64,000 nt of DNA, taken from Gloeopeniophorella convolvens (lineage: Eukaryota; Basidiomycota; Agaricomycetes; Russulales). The DNA lies in NCBI GenBank assembly GCA_022496205.1, contig WTXD01000004.1, positions 248,001 to 312,000 of the forward strand, given 5' to 3'. The stretch's first letter is position 1. Each line of letters starts with the position of its first letter. Positions 45,458 through 56,833 of the stretch are shown here, piece after piece. Under the pieces are notes generated by a model, which did not search any database, was not told the DNA's origin, and saw only the letters and a program-made list of their open reading frames with translations. A program made the position numbers and the translations under genes.

Positions 45458-46914
45458 CTAGTCTGCGTCATCGTCTTCGTAATCGACTCTTGCTCGTTTT
45501 GAACCGGTGGAGACACCCATACCAATTCCGCGAGCTTCCAGTGCTTCAATGGCGACTTTCGCTGCGCTGTCTGCTCCCTTCTTCGCCCGAGTGCGCGTCC
45601 GGCGTAAAGCGCCGAAAGCCTGTGCTTTGATGACCGCAAGAGTACCAGATAAGGGGGGCGCTCCAGGGGACGGAGATCGCGACATATGAGCCATTGTTCG
45701 CCGGGGTCGAAGTCGAGTATGTGCGATGTCTCCGTCGACTTCGATCCCCTCGCCATTCATACCGTTCGTTTTCGTCAAACCAGGAAGTGGAGGAAATAAT
45801 GAGCGCTCTGTGGCAGAGTCTGAGCGGTGCGCGCCAAGCCTTAAGCGAATGCCGTCGCTGGAGTGGCCAAGTAGGGAAATGTCAGCAATCCCGCCGTGCA
45901 GTGTGACTTCGGGTGCGTGACTTCTTCGATAATCGTAGTCGCCCTTCTCTTGAGGTGCGGAACTATCAGGGAAGGGAAACTGGAAAGGAGAGGTCAGTGA
46001 TGTGGATGATGATGAAGGTCGAGTCGAGGTGGGGGAGTGTGAGCGACTGGTGGGAAAGTAATGGGTAGAGTCCAAGGCCGTTTGAGAGACCTTTTGGTCG
46101 TCGAAACCGTGGCCCGAGTAGCGGGAGATGTAAGGGATATCAGCGGTGGTCACACTGGGCGACTCGACGAAAGTCGGCGAATGAGAAGAGCTGCTGCTTC
46201 CGGCGTGTCCAGAGTCGCCGCCAGAGGATCCGGTGAGCGCTAGAGGTGGGGCCCAAGTCACATCACGAATGAGATTCCGAGGCGGAGAAGGGTAAGATGA
46301 ATATTTGTTTGATCCTCGATGACCCTCGCCGTCACCGTGAGCGTAAGGAACGGAGGGGGAACGGGCAGTAAGTCCGTTAGGTGTGCCAGAAGGATACGAA
46401 GCGTCCGAGAAGGAAGGGGCATTGCCACCTGGGTAGTGAAGCCCGTCCTCAGCGTAAGGACCGACGGCAGCCTGACCGATCTGGGAGTTGATTGCTGTGT
46501 ATTGAGGGTGCATAGAACCAAAGCATGCCGGAGGCGGCGGAATATCGTCTAGTTGGGCCTCTGAACCCATCTTCGTACGCCACAAGACTTTCCAGAGATT
46601 CTCCCGCTCCCGCCCTGCGGTTCGAAGGCGATGGTTGTCCTGGCGAAGTTCGTTTGCCTCAGACCGGGCGTCGCGACACGATTCTTGTAGCTGCAAGACG
46701 ACCGCCTCCAAATTCGTGACTATAATGCGACAGAACATTGAGGATCGCGCAGGGGTCAGAGACGGACAATGGACGGACCTGTCTCCTCTAGCGTGGCAAT
46801 GTAGTTAGCCCGCCTGGCCCTGAAAGCAGCCTGGGCATCTGCGTTCTTCTTCTTTCTGAGGGCCGTGTCAGATACGCGGGACGAGGAATCATCCTTGGGA
46901 GTTGCTGGGGCCAT
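45458..46914 (-). CDS. bZIP transcription factor (mushroom-type)
   Basis: Two exons give about 465 residues. The first begins MAPATPKDDSSSRVSDTALR and holds the basic region RKKKNADAQAAFRARRANYI, with the N-x2-A-x2-A-F-R core of fungal Yap-like bZIP proteins. The intron falls just inside the zipper, which continues TNLEAVVLQLQESCRDARSE and ELRQDNHRLR. The remainder is Ser/Pro-rich and disordered, with a C-terminal basic stretch (ALRRTRTRAKKG) and the ending KRARVDYEDDDAD. It should dimerise and bind DNA in the nucleus. No Cys-rich oxidative-stress domain or Hap4-like segment is present, so it is neither Yap1 nor HapX; the target genes are unknown. Confidence 0.85.
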
Positions 46915-47163
46915 TGAACGAGTGAGGGAAAAGTAGACAACGCCGGGGGAAATATCCCGAATTATTTATCTGAAATGGCAGCGCGGATTCAAAGAATCCA
47001 GGGCACGAGGACCACGTCTATACGCCGCGACCCGGGCACTCGGCGCAAATAACCATTTCCTCGTTTTTTGCTTCCGTCTCCCCCCAAGGAATCCCTGGTT
47101 GCTGCACACCGGTACCATCAGCACGCCTCCCGCCATGTATCCCGCCTCACCTCCTCCGCTCAG

Positions 47164-50100
47164 TCACAGCCACCCGCGCGTAGCGCATCGTGTTGCACGA
47201 TCGTCGGTTACATCAACCCTAGCACTCCAAGTCACGCTGACTGGGCTCCATCTCCCCAGCCGGGCATACCACCAGACGCCCTCCCTAGTCGTATTAGGCA
47301 CTCTCTGTCTCCCCCCCTCTTCCCATGATTCGTCGTCTGCATCTCCTTCAATATCCAGCACTTTCAAGACCGCTTCCTTGCGATCCAGCACACATGCCAC
47401 CCTTCGACCTGCCCTGCCGTTTAATGCCAATGAAACCTCTCCGTTGCTGCAACCTGCCAGCACATGCGATCGCTTGATGGGCATGAGGGCGGTAACAATC
47501 TTCAAGCACGTTTTTTTCGTCAGTGCCCTCGGCAATTTGGACCTCGGGTTTGATATCCCTTACCTGGCCAGCCTTCTGCTGCTGCAGGGCTTGAAGAATC
47601 AACTCTTCTCGGGAAAGTTCGGTTACGGGACCAATGGGCTGCGACTCCTGATACTGGAGATCAGAATAGCCAACCACAGCGATCGTGGTAGATCCTTGCG
47701 TTATAGACAGATTACGATTAAGTTTATCGTGCGGAATAAGTGCGGTATCTGGGACACGCACCTGTCGCGTCATTCGCCCGAAACGCGACAATTAGGCTGT
47801 CATCGTCAAAAAAGTCAAAATCGAGGACGGTGCAGGAAACTTTGCTGCCGCCTTCGTCGAGACCACATTGGAGCAAGGCCACGCCCACTGCTACCTGAGA
47901 ACCGGGGTCTATGGGATCGTGTACCAGTCTCAGAACGCATACTTACGGAAGCGGGAGCGTGGGTGCTTAGCGTATGAGATTGAAAGAACGAAAAGCTTAC
48001 AATCAGCGTCATCTCCGGCCGAGGGGTCATGGGCAGCCAAGTACTGGGTAGGAAGAGCGGGGTCCTGTATAATGATCGGTTCCGTTATCACATCAGCAAC
48101 ACCGAAAACGTGCTTGCCTGATTGTGTTCCACATTTCGCTCAAGGATCGTGTAGGAAACGTGCACGCTAGGATCATCGGACTGGGGTCTTGCCGATCGCG
48201 GCGAGCGCGGAGCCCTGGTAGCGGCCGCGCGAGCGGTCGCGCTGGCAGCGCGAAGGAAGATGCCTTGACATTGACTGGCCAAATCCCGGATTAAGGCATG
48301 GAGATTCTTATCTAAGTGCGAGACACTCCTGTACTCGACTTGCTAGAGTTCCGTGCGCAATCAAACTTTTCGTTTGAATTATGACGGCATCAAGCACTTA
48401 CATGCGCCCACGTAGTTTGTGACGGGTCCTTCAAAGCCGCTCGTGCCCGCTCGATCGTCGCTGACAAGTTTTGCTTATCCTGAGGCACCCCAATCTCTTG
48501 CGGTGAAAATACTGGGACGCCCTCCGTAAACCAGGCGTCGATCTCGCTCTTCACGAGTCCTGACATGATGTATTCGTTCACTTCCAAGACATCGTGTCGC
48601 GGTTGGTTTGCAGACTGTTGATCCGCGACCGGATTGGCATTGCCGATCTCTGGCTGGTCGTTAGAAAGGAACTGACCCAGCGGCCAATACTCACCAAACC
48701 GCAACCACTTCATGAACTCCTTGAAGCGAGACAGTTGCCGTCGGGCAGCAGTTGACAACCATGTGGCAGAAAATATAGCACGGCCGGCCATATTCATCGC
48801 ATTGGCGATTTCTTCCTTATTCAGCTCGCATGCTGCATACATCCGGGGCCTAGTCAATAAATAGGATGATGAGCATGCGACAAGCGTTCACAAGACTCAC
48901 AGCTGCGACCACCCCAATGTCTCCTCCAATAACAAGTGAATGCGTTGACACGCTGGAGCAATGCGGAGCCCGGAGAAGTCGCGCAGCTTCGTCAGGGTCT
49001 CCACCACTGTGGACTCCCACTTTTGCAGGCCCTGCGTCGCAAGTCGGACCATGCTCTACAGGGGTGGTGACAACCCACCTACCCGTTCGCTCATCTGCTC
49101 TCCACTTCCAATGAAGTCGGAAATGGTTTCCGACGACTTTCCCGCCAGTAGCAACAGCGTAAGATCGAGTAACGATGTCGTGCTGCCTTGCACAGCTGCG
49201 GAGGCGTCAGAAACCAGTCATAGTATTTGAAGGCGTGCATACATGCTCCCGTCTGTACTTGAAGGTCATCGAGGGCCTTCAGCCACCTGATCCCAGGCTC
49301 TCGAGCACCCAACTGCGTGCCAGAGCCAAACCAAGCTGCGTGCATCTCGTCCATGACGCGCATGACGTACCAGACCAATTCGCGGGTTGTTGTAGAGATT
49401 CTAGCCATGTCACGAGGGATTTTCGTGTCCAGTAGCGGCAGCTCTACAAGAGTTGGAAGTAAGGTCGTCTCTCCCGGTAGACTGTGCTGGTGAGGGAGCA
49501 AGATGGGGCTCTGAGCACTCTTTCGCAAAGACGAGGTAGTGGAGTTTGCCGCTACGAGCACTGCGCCCAGGGGGTAACTGCCGTCGAGGAAGCAGTGTAT
49601 ATGGCCAGTGTCGTCGGACACAACGAGAATGCTGTTTACTCTGGGGCTATCCAGAGCCTCTGGGTCATCATGTTCGTTCCCGTCTTGCTCTCCAGGCGTG
49701 TCCAGTGGCTGAATAGATGCAGCCATGAGATTTGGTGGCAAGGTTGGCCAAGTCTCGATAGCTTCGGGCAGGTCTGCCCTCTTGGATGTCGACGGCGTCT
49801 CCTGAAAGGAGAATAGTTGACTAGCCCTGTGGATTGTATTGAGAAGCCAAACGTCACGAGAGAGTGCCTGAGCGCTGACGTTAACGCTCGCGTACTGTCC
49901 GAGACGGGGTCCAATAGGGGAAGCATCTTCAAGATGGAATGGGCGGACCCCGACTTTCTCGAAGATGTCAGTCAGTTTCCATGCATTCGAAGGCGCTCAT
50001 CAATGCCTACGATGTTTGGTCCCCGTTTGAAGATATCCGGGATTGAGTCGTGCTCCGCCTCCTTCTCATCCTTGAACCACCAGACACCCGTCAGTCGAGC

Positions 50101-50508
50101 CGAGTCTGCGAGCGCATGAGCAAAGGGTAATGAGCGCTCTTCATGACCGTCCTGGATGGAGTGGACTGTAATTCGTGGGGGGTGGTGAACAAGTACGATT
50201 GCTTGTCCTGTGGACACCTATTTAGCTCGAGCGGCCGCACAGCAGCCGCACAGCAGATTCGTCGACAGCGTACCATCAGGGCTCCATGCCAAATCCACCA
50301 CGGATTCGTTCCGCGGCAGTCCGGAGTGAACCTCGACCTCCCATTTCTTGGAGCCTTGCATTTTCCACAGAGTAATGCGGTCCTTGCCATTCTGTGAGCA
50401 GACAGTGACCACAAGGTCCTTGTCGGGACAGCACGCTGAGCGCAGGAGGCGAGAGGATGTCGGAAGAGGTAAACTGGCTAGGGAAACGAACGGCTTCCCT
50501 GAGTCCAT
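47164..50508 (-). CDS. APC4: APC4, anaphase-promoting complex subunit
   Basis: Several exons on the minus strand encode an Apc4-like protein. The start exon reads MDSGKPFVSLASLPLPTSSR, then CCPDKDLVVTVCSQNGKDRI and TLWKMQGSKKWEVEVHSGL, with VVDLAWSPDG closing the first blade of the Apc4 WD40 domain. Later exons hold GVWWFKDEKE, NSILVVSDDTGHIHCFLDGS, a helical APC4 long domain (WLSTAARRQLSRFKEFMKWL; VLEVNEYIMSGLVKSEIDAW) and a C-terminal beta segment (NGRAGRRVACVLDRKEAVLK). Apc4 is a scaffold subunit of the ubiquitin ligase that drives the metaphase-anaphase step. The stop codon region after the last strand is less conserved, so the extreme C-terminus is approximate. It lies head-to-tail with DRS1, 128 bp apart. 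Confidence 0.82.
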
Positions 50509-50636
50509 CGCAGTTGACAGGATGAGAGAGATGTGTTGTGGAAGTGGTTTGGACCAAGTTATCTACAAGTGGCTTAAACTCAGCCGGGCCGAAATACCCG
50601 CTAGGCACAACTTCCACAATCAACCACAATCCAATC

Positions 50637-53370
50637 TTACTTCCGCCTCTCCCGTCTCTTCACTTTCCCGATGGCGTCTCCTCGCTTCGCACGAACTCCT
50701 TCCCCGCGGCTCGATCTCGAACCCTGGTCCTGGCCAAACCCTGCCTTACCCAAGGCGACCTTTTTCTTCTTCTGTTTGGACTTGCCTTGTTTAGACGAAG
50801 GTTTGTCCGGGATGCCGATCTTCGCGGGACGCGCCGACTTTTTCGCGGAACGAATGGCAGCGTCGGCAGCCTTCCGCTCTTCCTTTGTTTCCTCTTCCGT
50901 GGCCAACTTTCTTCTTTTAGCCCGCCGGGTGAGACCGGAAAACTTGTCGCGTTTTGGCTGTCGGGGACGAAAGTCACTTAGCATGTTAATGCTGCTGAGT
51001 ATCGACAAGCTACCTTTTCTGACGTTGCTCCAGACTTGGCAGCAGCCTTTTTACCGGCAGCGTTTGCCGATGTGAAGCCATTCTCATACAGCTGCTTGCT
51101 GAGAGCTGAAAACATGCATTGTGAGCGTGCGTATAAGGCGCCTATGACTGGACGTACTCTCAGCTTTTTGTTTCTCTTTGCCACTCTGGAACCATGTGCG
51201 TGCTGGCCGCGAGTAGATCTCCTCTTCGTGCTCCAGCATGTTTTGGCCCTTTTTAACTTCCATTTCAGCTTGCCTGAGCTAAAATGAGAGCTCATTAGCA
51301 AAGAGTGACGTAACGAGTCTCCTCCGTACCTGTTTTTCTTCCTTCTCCTCGCGTAGGACGGCAGCGATCTCGTCCTTCAGGGACTCCAGTTTCTTGGCCC
51401 ATTTTGCGACAACTTCTGGTGGTATCGTCCGATGCCTCACCTGGTCTTCGTCGGCAGCCCGCTTGATGGCTGCCTTGAGAATCCGCCGATCTGCCTCGCC
51501 CACGAGAGTAACGGACCTTCAGACCAGTGTGAGGAGCAGAGGACCCGTGAGAACACCGCTCCAGACTGACCGTCCTTTCCTCCCAGCTCGAGCCGTTCGT
51601 CCTACCCGATGAAGGTACTGGGCGAGTTGTGCAGGCATGTCGTAATTGATGACAGTCTCGATACCCTTGATGTCCAAACCACGAGACGCGAGATCCGTGG
51701 CCATTAAGTAATTGACTCGTCCATCGCGGAAAAGTTGGAGAGCTTTGAGACGCTTCACGGATGACAATGTAAGAAAACTGGGGAGAATGTCATGATGAAG
51801 ACCCACCTGCTCCTGCGTCAGATCTCCGTGCAATTCCTCGCACGCGAGACCAAGGAGGCCAAACACGATACGCATCTGGTGCGCCAGCTTCTTGCTTCGC
51901 AAGAATATGATAACACCGGACTTGAAGGTGCGCGTGCACAGTGCCACAAGAAGAGCAGACCGATCGGCCTCTTTACCCGCTCGAACTCGCACGAATTCCT
52001 GCACCAGCCCCCGAGCGACACTGCGCTTAGGGTCGACGAAGAGCCTGACGGGCTTGTTCAACGACATCTTCACGAGCTCGTCAACCGAGTCCGTCATCGT
52101 CGCCGAGAACAGCATGGTCTGCCGCGACACGGGGCACGCGTTGATGATTTCACCCAGTTCATCCGCGAAGCCGTCCGACAGCATCCGGTCGGCTTCGTCC
52201 AGGACAAGGACGTCTAGCGCATCGAGCGCGAACGAGGGGGAGTTGCGGAGATGGTCAATGAGACGGCCTGGGGTGGCAATGAGGACGTCCGGCCGTGTCC
52301 GTAACGCGACCTCCTGCGACTTGAGCGACAGTCCACCTGTGCAGCCAATCTGACTGAGGTCAATGCTGACATAGAGGCAGAAACAGCATGCGCACCAACT
52401 ATGAGGCAGAACTGGACGTCTGTATGAGCGGCCAGCTTCTTCCCAACGTCATAACACTGCACCGCCAGCTCGCGAGTGGGGACTAAGATCAGGCAGCGTG
52501 TCGCAGCGGCCTTCTTGCCCCGGTCACGGTACAGAAGACGCTCGATCATGGGTATGATGAAGGCGGCGGTCTTGCCAGAGCCGGTGACGGCGTTGCCGAC
52601 AACGTCTTTCCCCAGGAGGCCGACGGGTATTGTGGCAGCCTGGATTGGAGTCGGGGTGTGGAAGCCGAGTGAGGTCAAGGCTTTGAGAACGGGACGGGAC
52701 AGATTCATAGTGAGGAATGACGAGTGCTCCTCAGACGCAGGAGCATCTGAAGCGAAGAACGCCTTCTTCCTGGCCTTCTGCGCCTCTGTCTCCGATGCGC
52801 TGTCATCGTCGGAAGAGGGTCCGGCGTCTTCGTCCTCGGAAAGCTCTTCCTCCTGAGAGGGGCCATCAGAGCCGTCTTCCTCTTCGTCGGACGTAGCTAG
52901 TGGGTCGCCTTCGCTTTCTTCTCCTTCGGCCCCGTCGGGAGCCACCGAGCCTTCGTCCTCCGAGCCATCTTCATCGCTCAGCTCGGCATCCTCGAGTTCG
53001 TCGCTGCCCTTGTCAGAGTCGTCGCTATCCTCGTCGCGCTTTCGTTTCCCGGAAGTACGACGCAACCGCCGCTTGGCTATGATATCGTCCACGGATATGG
53101 GTTCCTAGATGTACTCGCTCAGCCGACTGAACCACGGGGAGCATTGCAAGGACGCACTGGTTTCGAACCACTCTTCACTACATCAACAAAATTTGTCCCT
53201 CCCTGAAGTAGATCGTTGTAGGGGTCTCCAGACAGGTCAAAAGTGAACGCAGGGTCTAGCTGCGCCTCGTCTGCCTCTTTCGAAGCTTTGTGCGCCTTGG
53301 AGCGCTTGGCGGTCTCGGGAGGGGCCTCCTCATCCGAGTCTAGCGTCATAACAAAGTCTTCCGGGGCCAT
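50637..53370 (-). CDS. DRS1: DRS1/DDX27 DEAD-box RNA helicase for 60S assembly
   Basis: About 790 residues in several exons. The leader starts [20 protein letters not shown] and continues as a strongly acidic Asp/Glu/Ser stretch. The helicase core has a Q-motif ([14 protein letters not shown]), motif [12 protein letters not shown], Ia PTRELAVQ, Ib [54 protein letters not shown], and [15 protein letters not shown]. The basic tail ([40 protein letters not shown]) is the nucleolar C-terminus of Drs1. Drs1 unwinds pre-rRNA duplexes during 27S processing. Motif set plus acidic leader and Lys-rich tail identify Drs1 rather than other DEAD-box proteins. Confidence 0.94.
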
Positions 53371-53605
53371 TGCGAGTGAGCCTGTGCAGGTTCAGGCTGT
53401 GGTCCGCTAGAAGAGCCGGGATCTGAAGCCGGGTCAATTTCACAGAACAGACTGAACGCGCTGAACACTCCTCGACATTTTACGCTAATCACGTGACACA
53501 CGTGACTACGTATGCAGATAAGATATCATTGATCGACTTCAAGTGGAAGTGACCTTCGTGGTCTAGCGTACTAATTAATGAGGACAAGCACGACCATACA
53601 TCAGG

Positions 53606-54671
53606 TCAACGCAGTGGCGGTTTAGTACCCCTCGCGATCACGAAGCGCATGCCATGTCCCTGGAGCCAGCCCAGCGACCACGTAAACGCCTTCCACAAGT
53701 TCCCCCGCTGCTTCAGAAAGTTCCGGAAACCAGGAAGGACGAACGGCGTGATATCTTCTATCTCTACATCTTCGTATCCGATGTCCCGGAGGCGTTGCTC
53801 ATACTCTTCTATCGTGACGATGTTCTCCCTGCGCAGAACGCGAAGCACGCGCGATAAGAGAAACGTGAGAGCCCGGTTGGGCGCGTGCGAGAAGCAGATG
53901 TCCGCCAGCGCGACGCGCCCGCCGTGCTCCAACCGGGAGAACGACTGGCGCAGGAACACCTGGCGCGTCTCAAAGTGGTAAGCGCAGTCCAGCGCAAGGA
54001 TGCTGTCAAACGTGTGATCGAAGCCGGGCGCGAGCGGGTGGTCCCGCTGCCCCACCCTCCAGACGGCGTCGCCCTCAAACAGGCGGACAGCCGTGGTGCC
54101 CGCGGCGGGGGACAAGATGCCGCCCACCCGCTCCCGAGAACGCCGATAGTGCGACGGGAGACTGGTGATCCCGCACAGCACGGCGGGCCGCGGCACGTCC
54201 AGGTGGGTCAGCTGCAGGACGAGCGATTCGCCGCTGCCGTGGCCAACGTCTGCCGGCCCCGCTGCTCAGAGGGACGCTCGCGGGCGCGTAGGCAGGGTAG
54301 TGATTCACCTAGGACGCGTCCCTGAGGCTTCAGAGCGGCCGCGCGGAACAGGCGAAGAGCAAGCGCTGCGGGCGGTCAGAAGGGGGGACGCGAGCAGAAG
54401 GTCCGTAACGCACCTTGGCATGCCTCGGGGAAGATGGCAGTATCCTGCCCAGAAGCTGGGTCAGCGCGAGCGGCGGTGGCGAAGGCGCGCGAGCTGTCAG
54501 CACCTTCCAATAGCCCATGTTGAGCCACTCTGTCTGCGGCGGGTCAGGCCCTCCAGGAACTTTGTTTAGCTCGATATGAAATGTGCCATACGGGTCGCCC
54601 GTTCTGCGGAAGAGGTAGGCGGCGCCGCAGGCTAGAAGAATGGAAAAGACGATGATGGCTGAGAACGACAT
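53606..54671 (-). CDS. Membrane-anchored class I SAM-dependent methyltransferase
   Basis: Four exons encode about 280-290 residues. A single N-terminal helix (SAIIVFSILLACGAAYLF) anchors the protein, probably in the ER. NMGYWK, then DTAIFPEACQALALRLFRAA precede SAM motif I, VLDVGHGSGESL, which is created exactly by splicing. Motif II-like ILALDCAYHF and post-II RVALADICFSHAP follow, then a C-terminal helix region (YEQRLRDIGYEDVEIEDITP). This is the methyltransferase type 11 fold of lipid or small-molecule enzymes; the GHGSGES loop resembles the sterol and cyclopropane-synthase group, but the substrate cannot be decided. Its start is about 130 bp from the divergent PAP2 gene, another membrane-lipid enzyme. 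Confidence 0.8.
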
Positions 54672-54802
54672 ACGCCGCCTGTTGGACGCGCAGTGTACGA
54701 GTGGCGCCTGCGATCGGTGGCGCTGCCAGTCGCGCGCTCTCCCTCCAAGCCAGTGCTCCGCGGCCCAGGGCTGCTCAACTTGATCGTATCCTCTGCCAAA
54801 GA

Positions 54803-55581
54803 ATGGCCCTGCGTGGGGAGACCGGACCTCATGACTCCCGACCTACCAGCCCTCGCCAACACAGACGACCCTCGCCGAGGTACGCATCCCCCACCGATCC
54901 CGCCTTGTCGCTCAGAATACCATGCAGGCTGATTCACGCACTAGGCCCTCTCTTAACGGCTTCGCTCTGCGCTTACTCGACCGGGTGGGTCTGTTCGGGG
55001 GACGCTTTCGCTCGTCTAACCCGCATCAACTCCGGTAGACCAACCTCGTGGTGACGGCCTTGACGGCGTCCGTGGTGCTGTACACACGTTCCGCGGGGGT
55101 CGCCTATTTCTCTGTCGGAGCGCTGGCCTGCTCGTTGACCGTCAAGGTCCTCAAGCGCGTCCTCCGCCAAGAGCGCCCGGTGCAAATAACGCACAGGAGG
55201 CAGAAACAGACGTACGGGCAAGTGCAGTCTCTGACTGATCGCGCCTCGGGATTTACGCCTCGTCTCAGGATGCCCAGTACACATTCCGCGACGATCACAT
55301 ACTATGGGACATATATACCCCTCGCATGCGCGCTGTTGCCGTCGCACCCATCCCTCTCACAGGGGCCCTTACTCCGACAACTGGTCCCACTGGTCGTCGT
55401 CCCATGTTCCCTCACAGTGGCTGGCTCCAGGATTTGGTTGGGGCACCATACGTTGCCACAGGTCGTCGTAGGATGCGGGTATGGCTTCGCCTTTGCATGG
55501 CTCTGGTTCTCGCTCTGGACCCATGGCCTCAATGAAGTGGGAGCGGTAGTAGAGCACCACATTCGGGCACATATTGAATGA
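54803..55581 (+). CDS. PAP2-family phosphatase, dolichyldiphosphatase-like
   Basis: About four exons give a protein of about 200 residues. The three phosphatase signatures are present: KRVLRQERP (K-x6-RP), PSTHSAT (the PSGH motif with Thr for Gly) and SRIWLGHH (SR-x5-H). Hydrophobic helices surround them (TNLVVTALTASVVLYTRSAG, AYFSVGALACSLTV, VVVPCSLTVAG, CGYGFAFAWLWFSLW). The chemistry is dephosphorylation of a lipid pyrophosphate or phosphate at a membrane, as in recycling of dolichyl-PP for N-glycosylation. The intron 55218-55268 starts GC rather than GT: the frame through TYG|MPSTHS needs it. The N-terminus and start (ATG near 54803) are less certain than the rest. The stop faces the bL32m stop. 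Confidence 0.78.
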
Positions 55582-55789
55582 TGTAGAAGGCCGTTGGTAA
55601 TTTGACCAAAGCCTACCATGCCATGTCATGTAGTCACGCCCAGGATCGCACCACATTGCATGCAGAAATGTCTTAATATTAGATAGCGGATGATTGTTCT
55701 ATGTAACATGACAAGCTGACGCTATGGAGGGAACCGTTGTCAGTCGAAATTGAGCATGACCATATGGCGGCGAGTCGCACATACAGATA

Positions 55790-56209
55790 CTACGAGGACA
55801 CTTCGGTCACTGAGCCGTCACTCCTGGACTTTGCCTTCCATGCACGGTTGATGGTAGAGTAGCACTGGGGACATAAATGGTGTGCAAGCTTCGCCGACCC
55901 GCATCCGGGGCAATGCACCAAATCTAGCGGACAAATGAGCGCAAGCAACACGGCAGCCCAGCGTCGCAACGTACTGTGCTTGTCCTTGAGGCCCTTGTTT
56001 GCGCTGCGCATGGCCTTCCGCGAGTGCGAGACCTTCTTTTTGGGGACGGCGAGGAGGAAGGGGGGAATGAGGTCGCGGAGGGACGGAAGGAGGGGTATTG
56101 ACCATGCCGAGCCAAGGATGGCCGAGGGCGACGCGGTAAAGAAGGCCGAAGACATCGCAGCGAGGCGCCGCGGGATGGAGAGATACTGGTGCAGCGCAAC
56201 GGAGGCCAT
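55790..56209 (-). CDS. MRPL32: Mitochondrial ribosomal protein bL32m
   Basis: Two exons encode about 122 residues. A long mitochondrial leader (MASVALHQYLSIPRRLAAMS...) ends near the bL32 motif PKKKVSHSRKAMRSANKGLK. After an intron of about 51 nt the protein continues with HNLVHCPGCGSAKLAHHLCP then QCYSTINRAWKAKS. The two CxxC pairs (CPGC, CPQC) form the zinc-binding module of bL32m. In yeast, Mrpl32 must be cleaved by the m-AAA protease before it enters the mitoribosome, and the long leader here fits such processing. It is divergent from NDUFA5 with only 180 bp between the two ATGs. Confidence 0.92.
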   Translation of the reverse strand: MASVALHQYLSIPRRLAAMSSAFFTASPSAILGSAWSIPLLPSLRDLIPPFLLAVPKKKVSHSRKAMRSANKGLKDKHSTLRRWAAVLLALICPLDLVHCPGCGSAKLAHHLCPQCYSTINRAWKAKSRSDGSVTEVSS

Positions 56210-56389
56210 GGTTGGTGCCCGCGGACAAGTCGGTGAACGGTCAAGGCAGCAGAGGCGCGCGCGAGCTGGCGCAGGACGCGTTTGGTACTCCGACAGGCGC
56301 CGGCAACCCGAGCTGCTCTACACACTCGCTCCCGCACCTGCTTTCCTCTACAGCACTCGTACACCGCCAATAGGCCCGCCGCACGCACG
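56210..56389. promoter_or_regulatory. Bidirectional promoter bL32m / NDUFA5
   Basis: Only 180 bp separate two divergent start codons, both for mitochondrial proteins. The interval is GC-rich with no TATA box, the pattern of a shared housekeeping promoter. Confidence 0.55.
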
Positions 56390-56833
56390 ATGCTCCGACT
56401 CACCCGCCCGCTGCTTCAGGCGTCCAAGCTGACCACCGGCCTCTACGGCCTCGCCGTGCACCCGAACCCGCTCCCGGAGTTGGCCAAGACGTACGAGTCG
56501 ACCCTCGCCGCGCTCTCCGCGTTCCCGCAGCACGCGGCATACCGCCAGGGCACGGAGGCCATAACGCTGAGGAAGCTCAAGATTGTGCAGGAGGCGAATG
56601 GGGACGTCGCTACGGCGGAGAAGCAGCTGGACGAGGGCCAGATTGAGGAGGTGCTGTTGGTTGCGCGGGACGAGCTCGGTCTCGTGAACAAGATGGCCGA
56701 GTGGAAGGCGTGAGTGGATGCGCTTTGTATGCGTGTATGCGGTGGGCTGACGGAGCGCAGGTGGGAGCCTCTGGAAGAGAAGCCAGAGCCCGGCCAGTGG
56801 GAGTACTACGGCAAGGCGTCGAACGCGTCATGA
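56390..56833 (+). CDS. NDUFA5: NADH:ubiquinone oxidoreductase subunit NDUFA5 (B13 type)
   Basis: Two exons encode 130 residues. The start exon begins MLRLTRPLLQASKLTTGLYG and runs HPNPLPELAKTYESTLAALS, YRQGTEAITLRKLKIVQEAN, QIEEVLLVARDELGLVNKMA and EWKA. The short second exon gives WEPLEEKPEPGQWEYYGKAS. This is the full ETC_C1_NDUFA5 domain, helical and with the invariant WEPL at its end. The protein is an accessory subunit in the matrix arm of complex I. Its presence shows the fungus keeps a proton-pumping complex I, unlike Saccharomyces. Confidence 0.93.
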
